Shown piece by piece: positions 1 through 9,508 of a DNA stretch of 64,000 bases. The position numbers and the translations under genes are program-made. The stretch spans positions 62,001 through 126,000 of the forward strand of contig NZ_NSCM01000005.1 in the NCBI RefSeq assembly GCF_003287735.1, in the 5' to 3' direction. The DNA is from Photorhabdus bodei (GTDB lineage: Bacteria; Pseudomonadota; Gammaproteobacteria; Enterobacterales; Enterobacteriaceae). How positions within the stretch are numbered: the first letter of the stretch is position 1; each line of letters begins with the position of its first letter. A model generated the notes under the pieces. That model was not told where the DNA came from and did no database searches. It saw only the letters and a program-made list of their open reading frames with translations.

Positions 1-1391
1 TGCATAAGCACCAGAGTCAACTTTCATATTAGCAATCGCCGCCAGATATTGTTTGACTTCATCGCCTTTCATATCAACGTAAACCAATGTGTTAGCAAAT
101 GGATGCACTTTCAACACATCTTTATAAGTGATATCACCTGATTCAATCGAATCGCGAATACCACCACCACTCATAATCGCAAAATCAGCACCCGCGCGTT
201 CCATCATGGCAGAAAGCGCAACATGGGCCATATTAGTCTGAACAAAACGAACTTTGCTACGATCCCCTTCCAATTTACCCTCAATAGAACCCACTTTTAC
301 ACCAAGTTGTTTATCACCTTTATCTTGATAAGGCATCAGCAACTTTAACATATCCGGGTTTTGTGCAATTTCATGAGTGTAGTAAGCACGTTCAGTAGAA
401 CCATCTTCCTTCTGCACTTTCTTTTTGAGGTTAATAGGGATCAACTGATAGTGAGTCAGCTTTAATTCACCATTACGGAACTGGAAGTCAGCACGACCAA
501 CATATTTACCCCACTCATGAGCCTGAACAATCCAGGTACCGTTCTGACGATCCGGCGAACATGGGGTTCCTGGCACATAATCGATCTGCTTATAATTTTT
601 ATTTTCCGCAGACATACAGACCGGATCTTGTGAGTGACCACCGACAATCATATCCAGATAGCCCGCAGGCAAGCTGCGAGCCATTTCAACATCACCCGGC
701 GCATTAGAACCATGATTACCGTTGTCATAGTGCCCCATATGGGTTGCTGCAATAATCACATCTGGCTTTTCATCTCTCTTTAGTTCTTCAACAACCATTT
801 TGGCTTCTGTCGCAGGAACACGAAATTCAACATCAGGAAAATTAGCTGGGTTACCGATTTTCGCCGTATCATCAGTCGTCAGGCCAATAACCGCAATTTT
901 CACACCCTGTTTATCGAAAATAGTATAAGGTTTGAACAAACGTTTGCCGGTGCTTGTTTGGTAAATATTGGCGGCCAGAAATGGAAAAGTTGCCCATTTT
1001 TCCTGTTGACGCAGTATTGACAGAGGATTATCAAACTCATGGTTACCCAACGCCATTGCATCATAGCCCACCAAGTTCATGCCTTTAAAATCAGGTTCGG
1101 CATTTTGCAGATCAGATTCTGGTACACCGGTATTAATATCCCCGCCAGAAAGTAGTAACACACTACCACCTTTTTTCACGACCTCCTGACGGATTTCATC
1201 AACTACCGTTTTTTGAGCGGCTAAACCATACTCACCATAATCGTTATGCCAAAAATGACCATGATGGTCATTGGTGTGCAAAATGGTAATGTTATAGGTT
1301 TTATCCTTCTCCCATGCATTTGCGATTGCTGGAAGTAGTGCTATAGATACAACCAAAGCACAAGCTGAGGTCTTGAACGAGAATTTCATGG
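1..1391 (-). CDS. ushA: UshA, periplasmic UDP-sugar hydrolase / 5'-nucleotidase (3' end outside window)
   Basis: Bifunctional periplasmic enzyme that splits UDP-sugars and dephosphorylates 5'-nucleotides for nucleoside salvage. About 463 codons are present; the remaining C-terminus (the family is about 550 residues) lies beyond base 1. The start at 1391 has GGAG seven bases upstream and opens a Sec signal peptide (MKFSFKTSACALVVSIALLP, then an Ala-rich cleavage region ending AIANA). The calcineurin-type metallophosphatase motifs follow: HTNDHHGHF, SGGDINTG, ALGNHEFD and GGHSQDP. No internal stop or frameshift was seen. fsr lies divergently upstream, as in E. coli. Confidence 0.96.
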
Positions 1392-1535
1392 TATATCTCC
1401 ATGTTTTTTTTAGTGAATTGCCATGCAAAAACAGCTTTTAAAGCTAACAAGGCGGGATAAATTGATCATTTCTTGAGACAGGTTATGTTATGCAGTTATT
1501 AACACATGTTTTGTTTCGTCTTTGCGAGAATACTA

Positions 1536-1662
1536 TATACCCGTCATCTTTCAAGTTGCCTCTTTGTTGGCTGCACTCGCTCACCCCGGTCACATCGTTA
1601 TCTATGCTCCCGGGGATTCACTCCCTTGCCGTCGCGATCCATCTTGAAATCCATAGGGTATA
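1536..1662 (+). repeat. ERIC-type repeat, copy 1
   Basis: 127-bp imperfect palindrome bounded by TATACCC and GGGTATA. Its core carries the ERIC hallmarks CACCCCGGTCACAT and GCTCCCGGGGATTC. It fills most of the gap between divergent ushA and fsr. The other 1392-1768 bases are AT-rich and show nothing further. Four more copies of the same length occur in the window, at 30049, 42831, 46944 and 49585. Confidence 0.93.
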
Positions 1663-1768
1663 AAACTATATCCAAGATAGTAAAAAATCAACTCTCTACC
1701 TAATATGTATTAAAATTCAACAAATAACCAATATACTGACTATTGATTAAGACAGGTTGGCTGCGAAT

Positions 1769-2986
1769 ATGAGCGAACAAAGCAATACCACCATAGTTCC
1801 ATCTCACCCCAAAAAAACCAGGAATACCGTTTTTACTATTCTTGGGGCAATCAGTGTTTCACACTTATTGAACGATATGATCCAATCGCTGATTCTGGCA
1901 ATTTATCCTTTACTACAATTAGAATTCAACCTGAGTTTTGTGCAAATCGGTATGATCACCCTGACTTATCAGATTACCGCCTCTTTATTACAACCACTGA
2001 TAGGTCTCTATACTGATAAACATCCACAGCCCTATTCATTACCTGTTGGGATGAGTTTCACCTTATCCGGTCTATTATTGCTGGCCTATGCCAACAATTT
2101 CCCGTTAATTCTATTAGCATCTGCATTAATTGGAACAGGCTCTTCGGTATTCCACCCGGAATCGTCGCGCGTAGCACGTATGGCATCCGGTGGTCGCCAC
2201 GGACTAGCTCAATCTCTTTTTCAAGTCGGCGGTAATTTTGGCAGCTCCCTTGGGCCTTTGCTAGCCGCTCTGTTTATTGCTCCCCATGGCAGAGGCAACG
2301 TTGGCTGGTTCTCTTTGGCGGCATTACTGGGTATCATCGTGCTGCTACAGATCAGTAAATGGTATAACGCTCAGAATTATATCAAGAAAAATCAAGCCAA
2401 AATTGGCCCTGCCATTAAAGTTTTATCAAGAAAAACCGTGATAGGTTCCTTGGTTATTTTGCTAATCTTAATCTTTTCCAAATATTTTTATCTCACCAGT
2501 ATCAGTAGCTATTATACTTTTTACTTAATACACAAATTTGGCATTTCCGTGCAAAGCGCCCAGTTTCATCTGTTTATTTTTTTATTCGCAGTTGCGGCAG
2601 GAACCATTATTGGTGGACCGCTTGGTGACAGGATCGGCAGAAAGTATGTTATCTGGATATCTATCCTTGGAGTTGCACCTTTTACATTAGTTCTGCCTTA
2701 CGCTTCTCTGTACTGGACAAGTATTCTATCAGTGATTATTGGTGTGATTCTGGCATCTGCGTTCTCTGCAATCCTGGTATACGCTCAGGAACTTATTCCA
2801 GGTAAAACCGGGATGGTATCCGGCCTGTTTTTCGGGCTGGCTTTTGGTATGGGAGGTATTGGCGCAGCGGTACTTGGTGATATTGCGGACAGAACAAGTA
2901 TTGAACTAGTTTATCAGATTTGTGCTTTTCTGCCGTTACTTGGCATATTTACCGCTTTATTACCTAATATAGAAGATAAGAACTAG
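1769..2986 (+). CDS. fsr: Fsr, fosmidomycin resistance MFS exporter
   Basis: Major facilitator superfamily drug:H+ antiporter of about 405 residues (E. coli Fsr 406) with roughly 12 membrane helices. The N-terminal block LGAISVSHLLNDMIQSLIL, the stretch GTGSSVFHPESSRVARMAS and the mid-loop motif GDRIGRKYV are typical of Fsr. A start is possible at TTG 1757, but ATG 1769 begins MSEQ as in the E. coli protein; the ribosome binding site is weak for both. A 12-bp hairpin at 3003-3032 follows the stop. Known family role: fosmidomycin and trimethoprim efflux in E. coli; the natural substrate here is unknown. Confidence 0.93.
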   Translation: MSEQSNTTIVPSHPKKTRNTVFTILGAISVSHLLNDMIQSLILAIYPLLQLEFNLSFVQIGMITLTYQITASLLQPLIGLYTDKHPQPYSLPVGMSFTLSGLLLLAYANNFPLILLASALIGTGSSVFHPESSRVARMASGGRHGLAQSLFQVGGNFGSSLGPLLAALFIAPHGRGNVGWFSLAALLGIIVLLQISKWYNAQNYIKKNQAKIGPAIKVLSRKTVIGSLVILLILIFSKYFYLTSISSYYTFYLIHKFGISVQSAQFHLFIFLFAVAAGTIIGGPLGDRIGRKYVIWISILGVAPFTLVLPYASLYWTSILSVIIGVILASAFSAILVYAQELIPGKTGMVSGLFFGLAFGMGGIGAAVLGDIADRTSIELVYQICAFLPLLGIFTALLPNIEDKN

Positions 2987-3002
2987 GAAAATCACCATAC
3001 AA

Positions 3003-3032
3003 TCCCACATAAAAGTTAATTTTTATGTGGGA
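3003..3032 (+). terminator. Hairpin after fsr
   Basis: Perfect 12-bp stem TCCCACATAAAA / TTTTATGTGGGA with a 6-base loop, 17 bases after the fsr stop. The stem itself carries the A and T runs, so it could end transcription, but no T tract follows it. Confidence 0.6.
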
Positions 3033-3227
3033 ATAGTGCTTATTTACCTCATAAATATTCAAATAGAGCAACACAAATACCTGTTACGGGTAATTTAATC
3101 CTTTCAATCCATATTTTTTGATGTTTTATTCATTTTTTTAGCGAATTTACCTCGAATTATCTATAAAATACAGTTACACCTACCTCTTCACTATGCTATT
3201 TACTAGCCTCAGCAAGAAGGAGTCTTA

Positions 3228-4934
3228 ATGGAGCACTCGACACCACTTATCACCACTATCGTTGGCGGATTCTTTATCGCTTATCTGCTTGGTATGCTGG
3301 CACAACGCCTGAAAATCTCACCGCTGGTTGGTTACCTTACTGCGGGAGTACTCGCTGGTCCTTTCACTCCTGGTTTTGTCGCTGATGCATCACTGGCCCC
3401 CGAACTGGCAGAAATTGGTGTCATCTTATTGATGTTTGGTGTCGGACTGCATTTTTCACTCAAAGATCTGTTAGCAGTAAAATCTATTGCTATCCCTGGT
3501 GCTATTGCACAAATATTGGTCGCGACCCTACTCGGAGTAGGGCTATCAGCAATACTGGGTTGGGAATTATTTAGCGGTATCGTCTTTGGTCTCTGTCTAT
3601 CAACCGCCAGTACCGTTGTTCTATTACGAGCGCTAGAAGAGCGCCAACTGATCGATAGCCAACGAGGTCAAATAGCTATTGGCTGGCTGATTGTCGAAGA
3701 TCTAGCGATGGTGCTGACTCTGGTATTACTGCCCGCGGCTGCCGGTATTCTTGGTAATAAGGAAGCCAATATCGGGCAGTTAATTATGGAGCTCGCCATG
3801 ACAGTCGGCAAAGTTATCGCTTTTATCTTGCTGATGATTGTTGTTGGCCGCCGTCTAATCCCTTGGGTACTGGCAAAAACCGCTAGTACCGGCTCCAGGG
3901 AACTATTTACCCTTGCTGTACTGGTTATCGCCTTGGGTATCGCTTACGGTGCCGTTGCTCTGTTTGATGCTTCATTCGCACTGGGGGCGTTCTTCGCCGG
4001 GATGGTATTAAACGAATCAGAACTAAGCCACCGTGCAGCCCAAGATACGCTGCCACTCAGAGATGCTTTCGCCGTATTATTCTTCGTTTCTGTTGGCATG
4101 CTGTTCGACCCAATGGTCCTCATTCAACAGCCCCTATCGATATTGGCAACGTTGGCAATCATTATTATTGGTAAGTCCGCCGCTGCAATGTTACTTGTAA
4201 AGATGTTCGGCCACTCACGCCGCACCGCGTTAACGATTTCAGTCAGTCTGGCGCAAATCGGTGAATTTGCCTTTATTCTAGCCGGTCTTGGGGTTGCACT
4301 CGGCCTGCTTGATGGAAATGCCCGTAACCTTGTTCTGGCTGGCGCGATTGTTTCTATCATGCTAAACCCAGTTCTATTTAGTCTGTTGGATCGCTATCTA
4401 GAAAAAACAGAAACTATTGAGGAACAGTTACTGGAAGAAACGTTGGAAGAAGAGACGCAAATTCCTGTCGATATCTGCGGCCACACTATCGTTGTCGGCT
4501 ACGGACGTGTCGGCAGCTTGCTATGCCAACGCTTGCAGGAAAAAGAGATCCCTCTGGTTGTTATTGAAAACACCAGAGCTAAATTTGAGGAACTCGGTGA
4601 ACAAGGTATTAGTGCGGTCATGGGCAACGCTGCCAGCAAAGATATTATGTCACTGGCGCGCTTGGATTGTGCCTGCTCCCTCCTACTAACTATTCCTAAT
4701 GGCTATGAAGCGGGTGAGATTGTCGCCTGTGCAAGAGAAGCACGCCCGGATATTAATATTATCGTCCGAGCCGACTATGACGATGAAGTTACCTATATCA
4801 CAGAGCGTGGAGCTAGCCACGTCATTATTGGTGAGCATGAAATTGCTAAAACAATGGCAACTGTATTCGCCAACAGTGAGCAAAGCTATCCGATTGAACC
4901 ACCTCCAGCATCGCCTTTTTCGCCATTACTTTGA
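3228..4934 (+). CDS. ybaL: YbaL, CPA2-family K+/H+ antiporter with TrkA-N domain
   Basis: Inner-membrane monovalent cation:proton antiporter of the Kef/CPA2 type. The first roughly 390 residues are hydrophobic Na/H-exchanger helices (GVILLMFGVGLHFSLKDL, STASTVVLLRALEERQ). A hydrophilic linker rich in Glu follows, then a cytosolic TrkA-N nucleotide-binding domain with the Rossmann motif VVGYGRVGS near residues 422-430. The protein has 568 residues against about 558 in E. coli, and the extra length is a Pro-rich C-terminus. The start is set by GAAGGAG seven bases upstream. It sits beside fsr as in E. coli. The transported ion is inferred from family only. Confidence 0.94.
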   Translation: MEHSTPLITTIVGGFFIAYLLGMLAQRLKISPLVGYLTAGVLAGPFTPGFVADASLAPELAEIGVILLMFGVGLHFSLKDLLAVKSIAIPGAIAQILVATLLGVGLSAILGWELFSGIVFGLCLSTASTVVLLRALEERQLIDSQRGQIAIGWLIVEDLAMVLTLVLLPAAAGILGNKEANIGQLIMELAMTVGKVIAFILLMIVVGRRLIPWVLAKTASTGSRELFTLAVLVIALGIAYGAVALFDASFALGAFFAGMVLNESELSHRAAQDTLPLRDAFAVLFFVSVGMLFDPMVLIQQPLSILATLAIIIIGKSAAAMLLVKMFGHSRRTALTISVSLAQIGEFAFILAGLGVALGLLDGNARNLVLAGAIVSIMLNPVLFSLLDRYLEKTETIEEQLLEETLEEETQIPVDICGHTIVVGYGRVGSLLCQRLQEKEIPLVVIENTRAKFEELGEQGISAVMGNAASKDIMSLARLDCACSLLLTIPNGYEAGEIVACAREARPDINIIVRADYDDEVTYITERGASHVIIGEHEIAKTMATVFANSEQSYPIEPPPASPFSPLL

Positions 4935-4987
4935 GGAAAGCGACTGCTGATGGAATCATTCCCTATTCCTTACCGAGTAGGGATCAT

Positions 4988-5029
4988 GAGCCGTTCTTAT
5001 CACTTAAGTATCAGTGATAAGAACGGTTC
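4988..5029. repeat. Long palindrome downstream of ybaL
   Basis: Perfect 14-bp arms CCGTTCTTATCACT (4991-5004) and AGTGATAAGAACGG (5013-5026) around an 8-base loop. Three further pairs, one of them a G-T wobble, extend it to 17. It could terminate ybaL transcription, but no T tract follows. A smaller hairpin (TCCCTA / TAGGGA, 4960-4983) lies just before it. Confidence 0.8.
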
Positions 5030-5172
5030 AGAGGGAACAAAACTTTCAGTTGAAGTATTGCTTTACTCAATTCTATACAACAAAAATCAGTCGAATTATC
5101 AATTAATCCTTAGCCCATTCAAAACAAGATTCAGCAACCCATTGAGGTAAATATTTTTTTATTAATAGGGAG

Positions 5173-5214
5173 GGTAAATACCATGCATTACTTAACATGA
5201 TCATGGTATTTACC
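5173..5214. repeat. Second palindrome in the ybaL-LysE gap
   Basis: Perfect 13-bp arms GGTAAATACCATG (5173-5185) and CATGGTATTTACC (5202-5214) around a 16-base loop. No gene covers it. The rest of 4935-5333 shows no coding sequence I can support. Confidence 0.75.
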
Positions 5215-5333
5215 TAGTTACAACAAGGAAACTCTATACAATCCAAGCTACCTTCAACCACTATTAGCTTAATGAGACTATTAATGAAAAAGCCAATCAG
5301 TCGGGAGGGCGCAATATCAAACATCCGATTATA

Positions 5334-5945
5334 TCAAAGATATAAAACACCTTTCATTGACGTGTAAAACATTGAAACAGAGAAAACACATAACACTAAA
5401 GAAGCAAGACGATAAAACAAATCGGGTTTTAAAATTCCTTTTCCCAACTTTCCTACATATAGCATTTTCCCAACCCCCACCCAAATCAGGGAAACGGGTA
5501 ATAACGCACAAACAAAAACCGTCATGCATGGAATGTATTCTGACCACAAAGTAAATGCAGTAAGAGGAAATATATATGTAGCAAACACAAAAGCCTTAGG
5601 ATTCAGCAATGTGGCAAATAATACCGTGATAAAATGGATTTTTGCTACATTCTTGTCTAATGAGAAATGCCAAACTTTAAAAGCTAGATAAGCAATGTAT
5701 GTCGAAGCACACATCTTTAAGACGACCAGTGACCATATGAAAGCATGAGAGACTGTAGATAAAAATAACCCCCACAAACTAATTGCTGTTATATAACCCA
5801 ATGCCTCAGCTAATATCAGCCTGAGTGTACTAATAAAACCATGTGAATATCCAGATGATACCAAAAGAGTATTTGTTGGTCCCGGCATAATTAAGACCAT
5901 ACTCACCATACTGGCAATTCTTATATAATCGTAGTAACTATTCAT
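5334..5945 (-). CDS. LysE/RhtB-family amino-acid exporter
   Basis: 203-residue integral membrane protein with about six hydrophobic segments and the LysE/RhtB N-terminal signature around PGPTNTLLVSSGYSHG (residues 21-36). Other family marks are GYITAISLWG and a middle TLLNPKAFVF segment. The family exports amino acids or their derivatives; the substrate here cannot be read from sequence. GAGGA five bases before ATG at 5945 supports the start. It stands alone between ybaL and gsk, where E. coli has no gene, inside AT-rich accessory-looking DNA, so acquisition by transfer is plausible. Helices and family are clear, function is not. Confidence 0.85.
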   Translation of the reverse strand: MNSYYDYIRIASMVSMVLIMPGPTNTLLVSSGYSHGFISTLRLILAEALGYITAISLWGLFLSTVSHAFIWSLVVLKMCASTYIAYLAFKVWHFSLDKNVAKIHFITVLFATLLNPKAFVFATYIFPLTAFTLWSEYIPCMTVFVCALLPVSLIWVGVGKMLYVGKLGKGILKPDLFYRLASLVLCVFSVSMFYTSMKGVLYL

Positions 5946-6950
5946 AGTATCCTCAGTGGCTGTTATACATAATAATTAATTATTTGAAATATAATAGGAA
6001 ATTTTCAGTAAAAAATTTCATCACGCCCCCCATCTCTTTAAATTAACAATAATAAGTTACGGTCATTAAATACCATTACTTTCACTTAATAGCTATTAGG
6101 TTCGTCTTTTCTCTCAATGTTAGTAATCTCAATAACTCCAATTCAGTAATAAAATATACAAGAAACCTTTCCTAATATAGGCAACAAAATAAAATAATTA
6201 CAGAAAACAAAAACTATTTCACTAAATGATCCTTCTGAGTTATCAATCATCGCCAAAGTTTCGCTATCTAAATTAGCATCATAAAACACTAATTTACATT
6301 TCAATACTATACAAAAAATATGAAATTCCGTATTAACCTCGGGAATACTCCTAAAATATAGCAGCTCCAATCCATATATAACTAATATCATTTCTATATA
6401 TGGCCGATATCATTTCAATATATAAAGAATATCATTTCAATACACAGCTAGTATCATTTCAGTATATTACTAATAAAGGAGTATTCTCTAGCTAATCATC
6501 TTGATTATAATTAGTAAAATCAACAATTGATAAATCAGTTCCAAGATTTTTAAAAATTGTGATTTTAGTCCAAATTCTTCCTTTAGCTAATCCCTATTAC
6601 AATAAACAGAAAAATTAGGTACATAATCAAATCAGCATGAACCGGATTGGTGATTTTAGCCGTATCTAGCTATATTAGAAATGCGCCGTCACACGAAATT
6701 TTTATATAAAAAACAACAATATAAGTTAAATATAAAAAACAAATAGAAAATTTTATTTGCATATTATTGCTATCTGGGTGATATAAATATTCTATTCTAG
6801 GACATTTTTAAATGTTATTTGAATTTATTTAAACAGATATATAAATAAGAATAAAATACTTTGCCTTTTATAAATTCGACGAAAAATCATTGCTGTTAAT
6901 AAAATAAACTCTAACTACCATTTACAATCTTAATAAATGATTTTATAGCT
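5946..6950. other. AT-rich 1-kb stretch without a supportable gene
   Basis: This is very AT-rich DNA between the LysE-type gene and gsk. The only open frame of note is an 82-codon minus-strand frame (6143-6391). It has no ribosome binding site and no family resemblance I recognise, so I do not call it. The one clear structure is the 22-bp tandem repeat at 6386-6473. It may be decayed accessory DNA or hold a regulatory or RNA element. Confidence 0.6.
6386..6473. repeat. Four-copy 22-bp tandem repeat
   Basis: TATCATTTC recurs at 6386, 6408, 6430 and 6452, exactly 22 bases apart. Each copy continues as a TATAT-like stretch (AATATAT, AATACAC, AGTATAT) and then a variable 5-6 bases. The conserved half of each unit therefore sits on the same face of the helix at two-turn spacing. 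Confidence 0.85.
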
Positions 6951-6988
6951 AAATTTCGGCACCTCATTAATTTATACGGTGCCGAAAT
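6951..6988 (-). terminator. Terminator of gsk
   Basis: Perfect 12-bp inverted repeat AATTTCGGCACC / GGTGCCGAAATT with a 14-base loop, starting eight bases after the gsk stop on the minus strand. AT-rich arms replace a classic T tract. Confidence 0.75.
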
Positions 6989-6995
6989 TTTAAAA

Positions 6996-8306
6996 TTATC
7001 GTTCCCAGTAAGATTCTTCCAAACTATCTTCTTTTTCGGGTAAACCACGGCTTAATCGTGGGGAATGCTGACTCAATACCTGATAGCTAACTCTGTTGGC
7101 ATATTTACACACTTGAGCAAGTGATGAATATGTTAGATAAGTACGGATATGTTTACTGGAATTAGGCACATTCATTCTGTGGTGATTGTTAGCCGTTATA
7201 TCATGCAGCAAAGCAGATAAAGCACCATCACCTGCCCCATTGGTATTCATGATTTTTTCTGGCCCCCCCATATAAGGTTCAATATGGGAATAAACTTTCA
7301 TCGGGATTTGGCAATCAGATTTACGCATAGCACGGCTGAACTCATAACGGTTAAATTCAGCAATAGCACCCGGTAACAATGGATGGGTTGTCTGACGCAT
7401 ATAATCTTTTTCCGTATAACCTGCCATATATAATCCAGCCGGACCTGCGGTACACAAAACTAAATCGACCCAATCTAGTGCCATATCCGAAGCCAATAGT
7501 GGATCACTGAAACCAGTAAGCTCATAAGCTTCATCTTCATTCATTGCCAGAACAGAAATATTCTCAACCAGAAAATCACGCCACCATTGTGGATCATCAG
7601 CAATAACATATTTCGTCCCTAGCGTCAGAACCACAGGTACACTATGCTTTTTCGCATATTCGATAGCTTTCATGGTTGCTTCTGGCATTGGTTCTCCCGG
7701 TTTACAACGAATCAAGTAAGCAGTTAATACCAAAGCAGAAGCTTCAGCAATAATCTTCTCAGGAATACTTTCCGGTTTAAGTTGATTCATTTGCCCAGGA
7801 CTGATGGCAAAAGTCCGCTCACCATTTTCCGTTACTAACGTAAAACAGCGACCAATTGCCCCGTTCACTCCCTGTAAATAGTTCAGATCAGTACGGCTAG
7901 ACGTGTTACATAAGTAGCGGTAAGCATAACTGCCAATCTGAATATTACTACACATAGTACCCAATAAGACGGAACGATCATCGGCAAGAACTGAGTAATT
8001 ATGTAAAGTATTACCAATAGTGCCACCAGCAAATTCGTGGCTAATAAGATTATTATCAGTAAGTTCTTTATACAGGGTTTCAGCTACATCATCTTCAATA
8101 ACTAATGAATGCCCTTGGCTGAGGTTATAGCGCTGGATAAAATCTTCATCTACTTTCGCCTCAATATCCACTAATGTCTGATCGATACCAACGATATAAG
8201 CTCGGTTATTCTCACCATCCATCATCTCTTTAATTGGCTGGAGTAAAGGATCACGCAGACTGACGGGAAAATAGTGTTTTGATTTACGTTTACCAGGGAA
8301 TTTCAT
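6996..8306 (-). CDS. gsk: Inosine-guanosine kinase
   Basis: PfkB-family cytosolic kinase that phosphorylates guanosine and inosine with ATP in purine salvage. It has 436 residues (E. coli 434) and matches closely over the whole length, from MKFPGKRKSKHYFP to LEESYWER. The PfkB signature with the catalytic Asp lies in NTNGAGDGALSALL near residues 350-363. ADDRSVLLGTMCSNI and TSSRTDLNYLQG are also conserved. It has its own terminator. In this genome it is flanked by wzz rather than by the E. coli neighbour aes. Confidence 0.97.
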   Translation of the reverse strand: MKFPGKRKSKHYFPVSLRDPLLQPIKEMMDGENNRAYIVGIDQTLVDIEAKVDEDFIQRYNLSQGHSLVIEDDVAETLYKELTDNNLISHEFAGGTIGNTLHNYSVLADDRSVLLGTMCSNIQIGSYAYRYLCNTSSRTDLNYLQGVNGAIGRCFTLVTENGERTFAISPGQMNQLKPESIPEKIIAEASALVLTAYLIRCKPGEPMPEATMKAIEYAKKHSVPVVLTLGTKYVIADDPQWWRDFLVENISVLAMNEDEAYELTGFSDPLLASDMALDWVDLVLCTAGPAGLYMAGYTEKDYMRQTTHPLLPGAIAEFNRYEFSRAMRKSDCQIPMKVYSHIEPYMGGPEKIMNTNGAGDGALSALLHDITANNHHRMNVPNSSKHIRTYLTYSSLAQVCKYANRVSYQVLSQHSPRLSRGLPEKEDSLEESYWER

Positions 8307-8364
8307 TTTTGATTGATGCTATAACGCCAAAAGGTGCAGCATATTAGCACAATAAAAACTGACA

Positions 8365-8395
8365 GGCAGCAAATGTCACTACGACATTTACTGCC
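8365..8395 (-). terminator. Terminator of wzz
   Basis: Stem GGCAG-x-AAATGTC / GACATTT-x-CTGCC with one internal mismatch and a 5-base loop. On the minus strand it is followed within a few bases by TTTTTATT, between the wzz stop and the gsk start. Confidence 0.75.
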
Positions 8396-8404
8396 AAGGA
8401 AAAC

Positions 8405-9508
8405 TTAAGCCGCTTGCTGACGACTACGTACCATATGACGAATTAGAACAGACACCACAGCCAAGATCAGCCCAAGAAAAGCACTGCCTATTAAGATAAG
8501 TAGACGCTTCGGTGAATCTTTCGCTGTCGGCTCATAAGGAGCCTGCATATATCTAAATGGTTGGAAGTTAACTTTATCTACTTTAAGTGCTTTCAGCTCT
8601 TCTATATAGAACAAACGGTTACGTAAGTCAGCATCAATCAAGGTGGGATCTTTTATCTCCTCTGTAATTTGCAACTTACGTTGTAATGCATCAGCCCCCA
8701 AAGCAATGGAATAATCTGGATCGTCTTTGATCATTGCTCCTTCACTGGAAATAGGCTTTTTAATTCCTGCCGAATTAGCGATAGATAATGCATGTTTCAA
8801 TCGCTCAATATTAGCTTCCTGTATATTATTCACACGGTTTAAATCAACGTTATATAAACCTTCAGAGTAATTAAGCTTTTGTTTTACTATATCACTTAAT
8901 TCACTCTTCACCTGTTCATGGACAACAGACGACGCATAGTCAATATAGCCATTTAACAGATTATATGCATCTTCTGCGGTTCCGGCACTGAAAGTCAATT
9001 TAGTTTCACCATTTTCATCATCTTTTTCCGCTTTTGAAGAAGATGAAATATTATCATTCACAATCTTTTCAATAAGTTTTCTTTTTGCAAATGGTGAATG
9101 ATCACCTGATTCAGCCACCAGATTTTTAAAATATTCTGTATTAACCAGATATTCTTCACGCAAAACCCGTGAATTAAAATTATTTAAAAAATTATTATAC
9201 AGTGACGATGAAGTTACTGATGGTTGTAAACTTAAAACCTCTAACTTAGTCAGGAGATCTCTAAGTGGTTGTATCTCTTCAAGTTGAGGTTTAACAATAG
9301 AAGCCGAACTGCTCCACTTTTGTGGCATCAAAGATGCTGCTACAAAGCCAATAACAGCAAAAAGGATAGTAATAGTGATAATCAATAACTTTGATTGAAA
9401 TAAAACAGAGAATAACTCAAACAAATCAATTTCATCATCTTGTTTTGAATTGTAATAATTAAAATATTCTTCACTGAAATTAGTGTCTTTAATCGGTTTA
9501 TTACTCAT
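8405..9508 (-). CDS. wzz: Wzz-type O-antigen chain length regulator
   Basis: Polysaccharide co-polymerase of the Wzz/FepE family, 367 residues, setting the length distribution of O-antigen made by Wzy. Topology fits: a short cytosolic N-terminus (EIDLFELFSVLFQSK), TM1 near residues 37-60, a long periplasmic, largely helical domain, and TM2 near 335-357 (LLILIGSAFLGLILAVVSVL). The motif PYEPTAKDSPKR before TM2 is the usual proline-rich segment. In Yersinia the O-antigen cluster with wzz lies between hemH and gsk, and this lone gene occupies that same interval. No other glycan gene or clear JUMPstart element is visible here. The exact subclass (Wzz or FepE) is uncertain. Confidence 0.85.
   Translation of the reverse strand: MSNKPIKDTNFSEEYFNYYNSKQDDEIDLFELFSVLFQSKLLIITITILFAVIGFVAASLMPQKWSSSASIVKPQLEEIQPLRDLLTKLEVLSLQPSVTSSSLYNNFLNNFNSRVLREEYLVNTEYFKNLVAESGDHSPFAKRKLIEKIVNDNISSSSKAEKDDENGETKLTFSAGTAEDAYNLLNGYIDYASSVVHEQVKSELSDIVKQKLNYSEGLYNVDLNRVNNIQEANIERLKHALSIANSAGIKKPISSEGAMIKDDPDYSIALGADALQRKLQITEEIKDPTLIDADLRNRLFYIEELKALKVDKVNFQPFRYMQAPYEPTAKDSPKRLLILIGSAFLGLILAVVSVLIRHMVRSRQQAA

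Noticed and set aside
1506..1703. 65-codon frame across ERIC copy 1
   Set aside because: Translation of the repeat itself; similar frames appear in the other ERIC copies.
4950..5150. 66-codon plus-strand frame downstream of ybaL
   Set aside because: It runs through the palindromes, has no recognisable domain, and starts in the ybaL tail region without a good ribosome binding site.
6143..6391. 82-codon minus-strand open frame in the AT-rich stretch
   Set aside because: No ribosome binding site, no family resemblance, composition like the surrounding AT-rich DNA, and its start falls inside the tandem repeat.
6386..6473. CRISPR array
   Set aside because: The units are 22 bp in total with only about 9-16 conserved bases, no true spacers and no cas genes nearby.
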